A stretch of 64,000 nucleotides of DNA from NCBI GenBank assembly GCA_033439765.1, contig JAULSN010000003.1:3968001-4032000 (forward strand). Reading direction: 5' to 3'. Shown here piece after piece: positions 45,932 to 60,500 of this stretch. Made by a program: the position numbers and the translations under genes. The DNA is from Lasiosphaeria ovina. Lineage: Eukaryota; Ascomycota; Sordariomycetes; Sordariales; Lasiosphaeriaceae. The notes under the pieces are model-generated. The model made no database searches. It worked only from the letters and a program-made list of their open reading frames with translations, and was not told the origin of the DNA. Within the stretch, counting starts at the first letter, position 1. Each line of letters starts with the position of its first letter.

Positions 45932-47148
45932 ATGAAGGGCCTCGTCCTCCTAGCCGCTGCCTCGGCAGCGTCTGCCCATACCATCTTCGTCCAGCTCGAG
46001 GCAGAAGGAAAGAGATACGGCGTCTCGCACGCCATCCGAGACCCAACCTACGACGGGCCCATCACCGACGTGACCTCCAAGGACCTCGCATGCAATGGCG
46101 GCCCAAACCCAACGACGCCCTCCAAGGACATCATCACCGTCACTGCCGGAACCACAGTCAAGGCTGTCTGGAGGCACACTCTGACGGCCGACGCAACTAA
46201 TGTTATGGACCCGAGTCACAAGGGGCCGACGCTTGCGTACCTGAAGAAGGTCGACAACGCGCTCACCGATTCGGGCATCGGTGGCGGATGGTGAGAACAG
46301 CAGCCCACGGACGGACCGCCCCATGACTCTCACGCGAGCAGGCAGTCGACTGACACTCGACCTTTTAAAAAAAATACCAGGTTCAAGATCCAGGAGTCGG
46401 GTTACAATGGCGGCCAATGGGGCACCAGCACCGTCATATCCAACGGCGGCCTTCACTACATCGACATCCCCAGCTGCGTACCCAACGGCCAGTACCTGCT
46501 TCGTGCCGAGATGATTGCTCTCCACGGCGCTGGATCCTCCGGTGGCGCACAACTCTACGTGAGCATGCTGCGACCAACCCCTAGAGAAGCCACACGCTGA
46601 CGGTCCTGCGAAATAAAAGATGGAATGCGCCCAGATCAACATCGTCGGGGGCTCGGGGTCGGCCGTCCCGGCGACGACATACAGCATCCCTGGCATATAC
46701 AAGGTCAGTGCGCGTAGAAGCAATGGGGGAAGACATTTGGCGTCGGCTGAACCGTCGGCGGGGGAGGCAACAAAGCGCTAACCGGCTTCCCCTTTTTCTT
46801 CGTCTCCAGGCCAACGACCCCGGCATCTTGGTCAACATCTACTCCATGACGCCCTCGACCGCCTACAAGATCCCCGGCCCGCCTTTGTTCACCTGCAGCG
46901 GCGGCAGCGGTGGCAGTCCGGTCGCGTCACCCGCCTCCCCGGCCTCCCCGGCCACGACTCTGCTCACGGCTACCAAGGCGCCCGCCGCCGAGCCCACCGC
47001 CCCCTCCCCGGCTACGGATGGGCAGACTAACGGCTGCGCTGCGGCTCAATGGGCACAGTGCGGTGGCTCCAGCTTCAGCGGCTGCACCCAGTGTGCGTCA
47101 GGGCTTTCCTGCAAGGCCATCAATGCATACTACTCGCAATGCTCGTGA
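45932..47148 (+). CDS. AA9 lytic polysaccharide monooxygenase with C-terminal CBM1, four exons
   Basis: Secreted copper enzyme that cleaves cellulose oxidatively. Exons 45932-46290, 46381-46558, 46620-46703, 46810-47148; introns of 90, 61 and 106 nt. The product is 319 aa. The signal peptide [15 protein letters not shown] is expected to be cleaved directly before His16, which becomes the N-terminal copper-brace His; the second brace His lies in [14 protein letters not shown]. The axial-site motifs [12 protein letters not shown] (joined across intron 2) and GILVNIYSM are present. A Ser/Pro/Ala/Thr linker leads to a CBM1 with the typical Cys spacing ([15 protein letters not shown]...YYSQCS). 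The acceptor of intron 2 is AAAAG, weaker than the others. GH3 and MFS genes lie 7 kb upstream; GRC3 converges from the right. Confidence 0.96.
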
Positions 47149-47370
47149 GTTGGGGGGGGGGGGCGGGGGGATTCGCAGTGCAAGGACATACCGTTCCGTG
47201 GCCCACTCGATATCGGATTGACACGCCAGCACCTGAAGAGCAACAATACCTTGATGTTTATATATGTTGCATAGCTTGGCGGGACGCAGTTGCTTCTCTC
47301 TTTACATGCTCACGGGGAATAAAGGAACGTTGAACGTCAAAGACCTTTCTCATATTCGCTTTGCACGCTG

Positions 47371-50160
<2,790 letters not shown>

Positions 50161-50817
50161 TTTTTAATGCCACTTTCTGCTTGCTCTTGGGCCCGGGCTT
50201 TGAACGAAGGGCAAATGACCGTCCCTTCGAGCTTCAGGTAAATCCGGAATGGTACTATAATAGCATGGCGTGCCCCGCACAGTTTTTGTTTCCGTGCACT
50301 GAACACCAAGAGTATGCAGCCAGATGAGGCAGCATCTAAGAAGGTAGGATGGTAATCGATAACTGGAGGAAGGTACGTCGGTGCTGCCTTTCTGTTACCC
50401 GTAGTTACCTGGGCAGGTATCCGTAATTATCTTGAAATTTCGACCGTATCGTTTCGCTCTGATCGGAACCAATCATAATTGCTAATCGTTGATTTTACTG
50501 TTGGGCAAGCTCAAGGGCCCCACTACCCGTCCTTGCATCGGCAGACAAGCTCACTGTAACCAGTGTAACGGTATTTTTTTTTTCTTTCCAGTTCTTGGCG
50601 GGGAGCTTTTGGCGATCGTACTGTGTAGAAACTTTAAAATCGGAGGAGAAAAAACATTGAATGACCCGCAGAGCACCGCGCCTTCCCGCATCTGCACACA
50701 TTAACGCGTTTTTACACCTCACGTACTTTCCTACCTTGCACAACATTCCGTCTACCGAACCTTCCATCCTTGCACTCCCCTAAGCAGCATTCGAGCAAAT
50801 CAGTCAATTCATTTCCA
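50161..50817. promoter_or_regulatory. Divergent promoter, GRC3/RPA34
   Basis: 657 bp between divergent starts of two ribosome-biogenesis genes, with a T-rich run at 50575-50588. No specific element was confirmed. Confidence 0.4.
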
Positions 50818-52822
50818 ATGCCGGGGCCACGCGCGCCCATTGGAACTCTTGGGCAACATGCGACTTCCGGCGTTGGCCTGAGACGTGCTGGGGGCTCTGG
50901 GCTCTTCGCACCCGCCACAAAGTCGAAAAAGGGCCTGGTGAACGGTCGGGCTAGCGACAGCGACAGTGACAGCGACAGCAATAGTGACAGCGACAGCGAT
51001 TCGTCTGGCGGTGGTGACGTCAAGCCCGACGTGAGAGCAACCTCAACTGCGACCAAATCATCTTCGAGTCGCAGCAAAGCTAGCTCTGCCGCCCTGGAGT
51101 CCTCGACATCAGTCAACAAGAAAGGTGGAAGCCAAACGCTAAACATGGCTTCTCGAACCAAGGAAGCAAAGCAAAAATCTCGCCGAACAGAATCCGACTC
51201 CGACTCTGACTCCGAGTCTGAGGATTCTTCGTCATCCGACTCGCAAGACAGCCCCAAAAATGCGAAACAGGATTCAAAGCCGCACCGTATCCAAAAAGGC
51301 GCCAAGGTCCAGATGAAGGTGGAGTCAGATACCGATTCGAGTTCCGGTAGCGAGAGTGAAAGCGAGACGGGAAGTGAAGATGAAAGCGAGAGCGACAGCG
51401 AAAGCGACAGCGATGGCGAGAAGGCACGTAAGGCGAAGGCGATAGCAAAGTCAAATGCAAACACGAAACAGGCGCCAGATGCCAGCACGGAGAGTGGCAC
51501 AAGCACTGAAGACTCGTCATCGTCAAGCGAGGATTCTAGCTCTGAAAGCGAGGCAGAGAAGAAGCCTGTCAAACAGGCGAAGGCAAAGACAGCACCGCAA
51601 AGCCCAAAGCCGGCCAAAGCGGCACCCAAAATTTCAAACGGGGGTCAAACATCAAAGGCCTTGACGAAGACCAACGAGGGGTTCAAAAGCCAGGAATTTG
51701 TTGACGCGTCGGATGATGCGTCAGACGACAACGTGAATGAATCCATGGCTGTCGAGAAACGGAAGTCGAGCGCTGCCATGTTAGTACAACCCCCCTCGGC
51801 CGGAACATTCAAAGGATATGCTAACAACCACCGCAGTCATAAAACTCCCGAGATTATCGCACAGCACTTCCACTTGCGTAAAGCTGAGGATAACATGGAT
51901 GCGTCCATGGTTGCAAAGGTCTTCCGAGACGCCAAGGCTCAGGGCAAGCAGATTTGGTTCTTCACGACGCCAGTGTCTGTCCCGATCGAGGTCATCCAGG
52001 AGCAATCTCTCCCGCTTGACAAGATGCGAGATGGAAAAACCATCTTCTCCCACAATGGAGCCGAGTACTCGGGCGACCTTCAGGAGGCCATGGACCACAC
52101 CATCAAGGTCTTCATTCCCGGCGAGGCGGGTCAGAAATATGAATCATGTACGTGGTCTCCCCTCTAACTTATCCTTGTTTTGCCTGCTAACAAAGGCGCG
52201 TCCAGTACAACGGCCCATCGACCGGGTCCTCCATATCAAGCGGGTGACGCACTTCAACATGGAGGGCGAAAGCGCGCTTCTAGCAGCAGCGCCGAAACTA
52301 CCACGACCTCAACCAGAGGGTCTTAAGGTTCGGTATCGTCCCATCGGGATCTCAGATGGTGCGGACGGCAAGACGGGCACGGGCGCATCGTCACCAGAAA
52401 GTGACAACGATGTCGAGATGACACAAGCTCCACCTGCGGGCATCTCTTCTGAGACGCCAGAAAAGAAGACCAAGAAACGCAAGCATGATGTTGTCGATAA
52501 AGGAACGCCCGGTCTTGAGGACTCGACTTCGGCGTCGGCCACGAAAACGAAGAAGGCCCGAGTCGGCCAGTCCAAAGCGGCAGCGGCATCACAAGGCTCG
52601 ACTCCTGCAAAGACAATTAAACAGACCCCGGTTGTTCCCCCAACTGTCCCATCAGTAAATGGCAACTCTGCATCTGCTAGGAAGGCAGTGATTGCGAAAG
52701 AGAAGAACGTCGAAACTCCTTCCAAATCGTCTCAGTCGAAGACGATCACCGGACCTAAGAGCGACTCCAAGAAGGTGACGCCGGTCCACCCTCCTTCCGT
52801 TCCGGGCATGAAGAGCGCTTAG
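50818..52822 (+). CDS. RPA34.5-like RNA polymerase I subunit, two exons
   Basis: Predicted A34.5-type subunit that with A49 forms the TFIIF-like dimer of RNA polymerase I. Exon 1 is 50818-52147, a 58-nt intron 52148-52205 (donor GTACGT), exon 2 52206-52822; product 648 aa. The first 330 residues are long Ser/Asp/Glu runs (SDSDSDSDS type), like nucleolar Srp40-type tails. The A34.5-like dimerisation region is about 360-480, with HFHLRKAEDNMDASMVAKVF, IWFFTTPVSVPIEVIQE, FSHNGAEYSGDL and, after the intron, RPIDRVLHIKRV. A Lys-rich tail follows. The TAG at 52820-52822 is followed by 121 more open codons in the same frame (see next feature). The family assignment is by recollected motif similarity, so it is moderate. 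Confidence 0.75.
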
Positions 52823-53188
52823 GGAGCCACTTCGTCCGCGAGCGTCGTTCGGGAAGGACAGGCTGTAGAGAAGCCAGGCGCCAAAAAAACCAATGAGCCG
52901 ACGAAGAACCCGAAACAGATTTCGGCCACTCAGCCTATTTCCACTACCACTGCATCTAGAGCTCGTTTGGGCACCCCATCTCAACCAGCTCCTCCGAGAA
53001 CTCCCGAGAAGAAGAATACTGGAATGCGCCAGTTTGATGGCCCGGCGACCCAGAGTGAAGCTCGCCAGCGCTCCTTGTCGACGCACAATGCCAAACAGCA
53101 GGGGGGCCCTACAGAGAGTAAGAAGTGGCACAAGAGAGGCTCCTTCCGGAGCTCGCTGGGTACATCGCCTGTATCAAAGCGTAACTAG
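52823..53188 (+). other. In-frame open extension after the RPA34 stop
   Basis: From GGA at 52823 the RPA34 frame stays open to a TAG at 53186-53188, encoding 121 Lys/Ser/Thr/Pro-rich residues ending KKWHKRGSFRSSLGTSPV and a few more. Composition matches the tail before the stop. A 48-nt, phase-0 segment (52775-52822, GTGACG...CTTAG) could be removed as an intron, erasing the stop and giving a protein of about 754 aa; without splicing, read-through would give 770 positions. Alternatively the TAG is a recent truncating mutation. Confidence 0.5.
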
Positions 53189-55937
53189 GGTGGAGATGTT
53201 TGCTCAATTTTGCAAAGCCTCCTCTTCCACAGGCAGCTCAATGTAAGCGACATAGCGAGCTCTTTCCTTCGGCAGGATTCAGCTTCTCAAAGCTCGGATT
53301 CTCAAAGCTCGGTTTTCTCAGTGCACGGTTTTACATGGCTCGGTTTCCCAGGCCTAGGCAAATCAATAGGTCCTCTCGAAACGTCACCCAGACACTTGAG
53401 TTCGGGCTCTCTAATACAGATGTGGGCGGGGCAAGGCAAAAATCAATCATCATTTTTCGTCACACTTGTGAGCACACGCACGAACATCTCCACTTGAAGG
53501 CGCGACAGCTTCACGGCTTTATCAAGCTGCATAAACTCCGTACCGGATGGCCTGTATTCTTTTCAGCAAGGAACGGGAAGCTCGGTTAATATTGGCGTGT
53601 ACCCGTCAATCATATGGTGGGATGGCATTGCAGATCTTTGGAAGCAAAGGGAAGGCAAAGGGAAGGAACAAGGCTTTGGGGCTGTGAGGCTGGTCGAGGC
53701 CTTCCATTTTGCCCTCCTCTTTGCGTTCCAATCTATGTCTAGGTAGGTAAGGTAGCTAGGTAGCTACACTCTACAAAGTAAAAATGGATGACTTGCCCAA
53801 CACTGGAGAAGAACAGATTCGGGTGGTAGGCCTGTGGACTATGGAAGACATTTTCTGTCCCGTGACAACCCGTACACACGAACGCCAAGTAGCACCACAG
53901 ACTACTCAGCTGCGCTTACGGTAATCACACGAAACAGATACGCCCCGGCACACCAGCCCGGGCAGTAGCTGACCAACAGCACGTTGGTGTAAATATCCAA
54001 AAGAATCAGCTGAGAGGCACGGGCAATGGAAGAGAAGCGAAATGGCCCATCTACCTCGGCGAAGGAGTAAGACAATGAATGATGGACCGTCAATCATCCA
54101 GAACCCGTCCGAACGGTCCGTCTCGTAGTTTTCCAGCCAGTAAATATGCCTCGGCGGGCGGAAAGTGAAGGCGGCGCGGTTTCCAGGTTGTGTCAAGATA
54201 CGCTGCTTTGAAGTTGGTCTGGGTTTGCTGGGCGGGCCGGCGGGCAGCGAGGAGGGGGGGGATGAATGTCTTGGCATGTCATCTGACTGATTCAGCTCAT
54301 TGCCAGAAAGGGTAACCAACTGTCTTGTCTGTCTATTAGGTGGCTCAGATAGGTAGTGTGGTGGTGCTGTTGCGAATGGCGAAAGAATTGGGGTTTGCGG
54401 CTGAGGTTAAAACGATGCAGCAGCACATGCACATGCACCAGCTAAGCATGGGCGGCGGCACAAAGATACACGCCCGCCGGCGTAAAACACGTAAACGCAT
54501 GCAAGAGTCGAAATAGGAGTTCAGATAAAATGCGACAAGGAATCATTCATGCCAATAGAGACTCGAGTGGCTTTGCGGCTGGACTCTGGACCACTGACAG
54601 CGCGTGCCAAGAGAGGCGTTGTGCTGCCGCCTCGAGGGGCAACCAAAAGCAGCTGCGGCGGCAGGCAGGCAGGCCCAAGGGAGGCTGCCCGGCCGGGTTA
54701 TTATAAAAATCTTGGACGCTTTCAATCGACAATGGGCTCAAACAGACACAGCCTGGTCCACAGCGACCGGGCGTCCGTCCCTTTTCATCCTCTCTCCTCC
54801 CCCACCTCTCACCCTCCTGAGATTTTCTTTTTCTTTCCTGTCGTCCTAAGGTGTTCAGCTGGTTTTACGACTCTAAAAGTCTTTTTCCAATCAATTTTGT
54901 TCATTATTGTGCCGTCTACCGTTATTTGTCTCGCAGACAGACACCCGCCGCCACATCGACTTTGTTTCGACTGCTACTACCTCTCTCGCGCGCGCGCCTG
55001 GCTCTTGTTCGAGGCTGGCCTCGAACCAGTTTTGTTGACCTTGGACCATACAGGCAGGCATAAGAGGCAGAGAGACGGCCAGAAAACCAGACAGCAAGGC
55101 TGGAGGTAGATGGTAGATAGGTAGTAATAGGTAGGTGGAATCATCGCCCATCCTCCCACAGTCCCAACCCAGCCCAATCCTGTCCAACCCAGTCCAATCC
55201 AATCCCGTCCTATCCTATCCGATCCACATGGTGTCGACCTTGCGGTCACATTATCATTAAATCTTATTCAACGGCTCATCCATCTCCCGCCTTCCCCTAT
55301 CCCAGTGTTCCCCAGCCCATCCTAGACCAGTCATATACGTGCTGATGCTAACCTGGGGAAATTCCTTCCTGTAGATTGTTGTCTCAATGTTGGCTGTTCC
55401 AGGGCATGTGCCTGGTATCCAAGGAGTACCAGCTGACAGCCCAGCCAAGCAACCAACCCAGAAAATAAACGATTGTTTCCGTTTTCGCGCCATAACCAAG
55501 TAACGAATGGGGTATGCTTTATCTCAGTGTTGCCACACATAATGCCGAGAACCGAACCGCGATGTGTCCCAAAAAATGCTGATGCGACCAACCCAACGCC
55601 GAGCAAGTATTTGTCGCTTGTGTAACGAGGGAGGGATAAAAAGAAGCCCGATCAGGGCTTTCCGGTCTCGCCGAAGACCCGCCCAATATATCTTCCAAAG
55701 GTCAAAGCTGAAGAGATGAATGATGTTTCTAAACCGCCGAAGGTTCAAGAGGATCGAGTCCTTTGAGGATAAGCCGAAACTCTGTTCCATCGGCAGAGCG
55801 TGGCGTGGGGGGTGGGAGAGCTAACTTCCGCAGCGCCTGAGGATTTTCTGCCAGCCAGCTAGTGCCGAGAGAGAGAGTAGGCACATTGCCGCGAACCAAG
55901 CGCAGAAACGGAATTCTGAAATCAGAACAAGCTGTCT
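53189..55937. other. Intergenic between converging RPA34 and AUR1
   Basis: 2.75 kb without a convincing gene. It holds a degenerate 15-bp minisatellite (53281-53356), GTAGGTA-type words near 53740-53770 and 55100-55140, and a degenerate YCCAAYCC run at 55150-55222. A minus-strand ORF at 53906-54319 is open for 137 codons but has no recognised similarity. Confidence 0.45.
53281..53356. repeat. Degenerate 15-bp minisatellite, five copies
   Basis: Successive units begin GGATTCTCAAAGCTC, GGTTTTCTCAGTGCAC, GGTTTTACATGGCTC and GGTTTCCCAGGCCTA, after a first copy at 53281-53295. Divergence increases to the right. Confidence 0.75.
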
Positions 55938-57529
55938 TCACCTGATTATGACAACCTCGCTCAACTCGCTCTCCCTGCTAAGCCTTTCGCCGTTCCAGGC
56001 ATCTCCTTGGGGCGTCAAGCCGATTATCGAGTGCCGAAAATCGTCGGGTGGCGTGGTTGGGCTCAGGATTCCCGGCGTACCGCTGCTGCTGCTGCTGCCG
56101 CAGACCGTCTCCCCGTGGCTCATCGAGTCGAAGCTGGAGCTGCTGCCCAGCGTCCACTCATCGCTGTCGCTTGCAGCCCAATTCTCGAGGGCTCCGAGGC
56201 CGTACCCATTCGCATAGCCGTACCCGTACTCCTCATCGATCATCTTGGGCCGGTCGCCGAATTCGACGTACTCATACTCCCAACGCGTCGTCTTGTCCAG
56301 CTGCGGCCTCGGAAGCCATCCGGAGCGGGCAATGTAATACACAGCGGCCGCAATCAAACTACCGCCCACTAGATCGATCGCATAGTGGTGATTGAGGTAC
56401 ATGGTCGCCCACCAGATCCAGCAGACGTACAGGATGAAGAAGCTCCGGAAGCGCGGGAAGCAGTGTTGCATGAACAATGCTTCCAGCACCGCGTTGGCAG
56501 CATGAAGGCTCGGGAAAGCGCCGAATGGCAGCGGCGCCGTCGTAAAGCTCGTGGTATACATATCCACCCCAAAAAGCTCGTCCACTCGTGCTAACCCGGC
56601 CGGAGATCCTTCCATCCCATAGTGAGCCGGCTCGAGCCCGTAAGCCTTTTCATACCAGGGTGGCGTGCAGGGTAATATCAGCTGGATCGTAACTCCCAGC
56701 ATGCACATGTACCCAAATGCTCTGGCGAACACCGGGGTCGTGCCGGGCGCGGCAAATAGGAAGAGGAAAACGCTGCAGATGGCGGGCAGCGCGAAGTGTC
56801 CTATTCCGTATGGCAGCCAGGCCAGTATATCGAGGAACGGGTGGTTGTGGGCTGAAAGAATGTTGGATAGGTTCGCTCCGTAGAGCACGTTCTCGAGCGC
56901 AGGGAGGACCTTGACCCAGATATGGGGCCGATACTCGGGCGCGATAAATCTTCCAGGCGCCTCCATGTCAGCAAACTCTGCCATTCCACCTGTCACAATG
57001 TCCCAGGAATATGGACAAGCAGGCCGCCAGGCGAAACCGTTGAAACTTACCGGCTCGAGAAGAAGTACAGTAGGTACGTCCATATCGGAAGAGATGGAAG
57101 AAAGAATTGCTGGGTAACGGGCATGAGGAGAAGCGCTGCCAGAACCACCATGGCACCTGTTTTGATGAGCGGCGCCGATGGCATGATGCACAGCGAGAAT
57201 ATGATGTATCCGAGCACGACGATATGCTGGAGGTCGTAAAGCCGCCATTTATGCAGGCGCAGTGCCCTCAGACTATCTAATACGTTGAAAGACGTCTCGA
57301 TCCTAGTGACATCGTCTAGGGCGGCGGCACTCGATTTCGCCTTTTGCCGTAAGCGCAGTTTCCGACTCGGCCGGTACTTTTGCGGAATTGGGTTGAGCTG
57401 CGCGAGGGTGAAAGACCCAGGCCAAGCGAAGTGAAGCATCGGCTTCGTCTGGCCGAGAAAGGAAGCAAATTCCTGCATTGCGGCGAAAGGAGGGCTGCTC
57501 GGCGCCAGCCTTTCTGGTGATGGAGCCAA
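55938..57529 (-). CDS. AUR1: Aur1-type inositol phosphorylceramide synthase, two exons
   Basis: Fungal IPC synthase of the Golgi, which transfers phosphoinositol from phosphatidylinositol to ceramide and is the aureobasidin A target. Exon 1 is 57051-57529, a 101-nt intron 56950-57050 (donor GTAAGT, branch GCTGAC, acceptor GGAAG), exon 2 55938-56949; product 496 aa (479 aa if the ATG at 57478 is used). Family features: WPGSFTLAQLNPIPQKYRPSR near the N-terminus; FFSSRFIAPEYRP recreated across the intron; VLPALENVLYGANLS; multiple membrane helices. The lipid phosphatase-like active site is visible as FGAFPSLHAANA and HHYAIDLVGG. The C-terminal tail is Ser-rich and acidic, probably cytosolic. The gene converges on RPA34. 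Confidence 0.95.
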
Positions 57530-60500
57530 GCGAGGCCTTCGAAACGGCTGACCGACGGGAAGGGACCGGAAGCGACGTCCGTCCGGGGGAGGGAGGAGGA
57601 TGAAAGCGGCGAGGCGTGGAATCGGCTATGCTATTGTCGCTGCATACGCATGTTCGTTGGTGATTCTACCTTTTTATATTTATTTCTTCTTTCTCGCTCT
57701 TCTTGGCTCTGGAAGCAACTATGGGGATTCCTGGGCGGAGCGTTGGTGGGAAACAGGACCAACAAGACGGGGTGATGATGTCGTGACGGTAGCGGCGGCG
57801 GCGGTTGTGGTAGGTGTGGCGGGAAATGGGCCGCTTTCATATGCAGGCTTTTGAGGTGATGGGTGGTGAAAAAGCGCCAAGGCAACCGTCGGGTTGGTCG
57901 GCCAGGGATCTTCTAAGGACTGAATAATCCAATCCAGATGGAAAAGCCCAGGGTAGGTCGAATGTTTATGGAACCGTGGAGCTTGGAATATTAGTGCCGA
58001 CAGAGTCCGACAGGCGAGAGCTTCGGCAGGCCTCAAGGATCCTTTACTCAAGACCGCGGGCTTTGCAGCGCTGGTTGCGGGCAGGGGAAAGAGCGAAGCA
58101 GGAATCTTGCAAATATGCATTATCGCCGGGGTTATGCAACTACGCGAGCATTCAACGGGATCTGAAACGCCTCGCCGCCTGATTGCCTACTGACTGGCAC
58201 CTGGCAGAGGAAGCTCTTGGACGATCCAAGCAAATCAGGGGCCTGCAAACGGCCCCACAGCGGGGTCTCATCGAGATCGGGTCCTGCCCACCCAAAGCTG
58301 TGAAGAGCTCCGCGCTTCCTTCCTTGTACATTACTGAGTAAGGTACATTACAGACGGACTTGCGGAGTAAATCTACACGCAATAAGCTTACAGTACCTCA
58401 AGTCCTGTCTGCACGCGAGACTGGCCTGATGAAGCTGCAACTACGCGAGGCTGTCATCGAACCGAAATGTGTTACAAGTACATGGCGTACTTACAATTAC
58501 CTCGAGTTACGGGAGGAGGGTTTAAAGGGGGACAAGAGGAGGACCGGAGGGAAGCAAATCCAGAGAAAGATTGCCAGGTGAACAAACTCCGCCATTGGGC
58601 CCAAAGGTGGTGTGAGATTTGAGAAATGACGGGCACTCAATTCACTCAATCAAAGGTACTGCTGCATCGGGAAAGGCTTACAAGCGAGCGATCTTGAACC
58701 GTGTTTGCGCGAGAGGGACAAGTACTACACGTAAAAGCGACCCCGCCCTAGGCTCCCTTCCCTGCAGGCCGATCCGAGCTTTCCGGGAGGCCAATGCTCC
58801 TCAATCGCTCGCAACGTAACCTGAGTGGCTGCACCGGCTGTCGAAATATTCCCTGTCCAGCGGGATTTGAGACGTGGTTTGACCGGTGCAAATCATTTGT
58901 TCATAATCTTGAGAACAGCTGACACCTCCTACCGCAAGTTCTTCGATAAGCCATGAAAGCCAGCGAAGAGTAAAATAAATCCTTTCGTTTCTACGGATAC
59001 TTGTATGAGGACTAATGCACACTTTGTTCCAACTGGGATGCTCAGTCAATAAAGCGAATGACTCAGGTCGTCCCTGGGCAGGGTTTTCTTTGACAGCATT
59101 TTACTGGTCTACAATTAAACCTGCCAGCACCGACCCGGCATAGCAAACACAGTAATCAAGATGCGCTGACAATGACTGCACTACTAGTAGGTAAGTACTA
59201 ATGCGAAGAATGACAAATACAGCAACATGTGCAGAGAATTATACGATAGATGACCTTGCTTTTACATCGTGTCCTATTGTTTGAGGCATACGCTACCATA
59301 GAACTCGGTGGTTGTTTTCGATGTGGGGCCGAGCGAGAACACAACAAGTCATGTGGCGGCGAGCCAGATCCTAGGGCACATCTTTATCTTATGTCATGAC
59401 CCGAAATCGAACAAGCGCGAAGGGCGGGTACCGGTACCCACGAGGGTTCTCTGCCGTCGCCTGCATTGACCACAAAACGATTCGTCTCGTCACGCGAGTG
59501 CCGCGCGCGAGCCACACTCAGCGCAACCCGTTAATTTTTGACCGGTTGCGCCGTTGCATGAGTCCTTCTACTTTGAGCCTTCCCAGCTTCCAGGTCGTCT
59601 TTGATCACCTCCAAAGCCAACTTCAATTGTTCCATTGTAATAAACCCGAAGGCTTAACCGCAATACTAGAAACTCCTTATGGATAACTTCTATCTCCAGC
59701 GACGCAGTGGAGGCTGAATGTAGGTCTCCGTACTCAGTATCCGTACCTTATTTACTTAGGTGTGGGGTATACACCTCTCTGTAAAAATGCTCGAGGCTTG
59801 TTGAGCCCAGAAAGAAAATGAATGGTATCCTATGATCTGACATCTGATTTAAAGGTGGTTGGTATCTCAGGGAGGTTCAGAGTCGACGACGAATTGAAGT
59901 AGAATGTGGCCGGCTGATTTTATTATCCCGATCGATCTGCAGTTGGAATCAGTATGATCTACCAACAGAGGTCTCTTCTGTTGCAAGGTATTCTTTCCGT
60001 GGAGGCTTGTTTACTCTGCACAAGCAACAGGACCCCTATTGCATGGCTTTCATCATAGCATTCAAGACAGTTATGCTGTTGAAGTTAATAAGCAGCGAAT
60101 GCTTCGGAGTGTCAAGATACATGATCCACTGGGTGGACAAAAGGTGTGGCGGGTGGCCAAGCGCCCACATCGAAGAGGCGGGCGGGAGGCGGCACGAGTG
60201 TCTTGGCACTGGTTTGCGCACTTAGTAGGTGTATCCGTGCAGCGCTGCAGTACCGAGAAAGTGGGCCCATTCCATGGCACCAGGTAAAATCGGGTTTAGC
60301 TGCGCAGGCGGTATCGCACCGTGCCAAAGCCCGATACCCCGTCATAAACTCGACCTGCCTTTTTCTTCGATTTGTTGGATCGCTACCGACGACATCCGCC
60401 GAACGGACTCGGCGGAACGGCGCAGGTCATGGTCTCCCTACCATTGAAGGATAACCTTTCTCTTCAATACAGATTTCCAGGATATCGCAGATCACCCCGT

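Noticed and set aside
47152..47170. G-run directly after the AA9 stop as a terminator or quadruplex element
   Set aside because: Similar G runs occur elsewhere in this segment; no functional reading is supported beyond a homopolymer.
53906..54319. 137-codon minus-strand ORF with some protein-like segments (HIYWLENYETDRSDG)
   Set aside because: No family recognised, no clear splice partner and unusual composition at both ends. Kept as a possible small gene only; homology or RNA evidence would be decisive.
54990..55045. tRNA-like B-box (GGTTCGAGGCC on the minus strand) with a short T-arm hairpin
   Set aside because: No A-box at the right distance and no complementary acceptor stem, so not a tRNA.
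60036..60454. Overlapping short ORFs on both strands around 60.0-60.5 kb
   Set aside because: All frames are open for similar lengths and none has family motifs, which is the pattern of chance ORFs.
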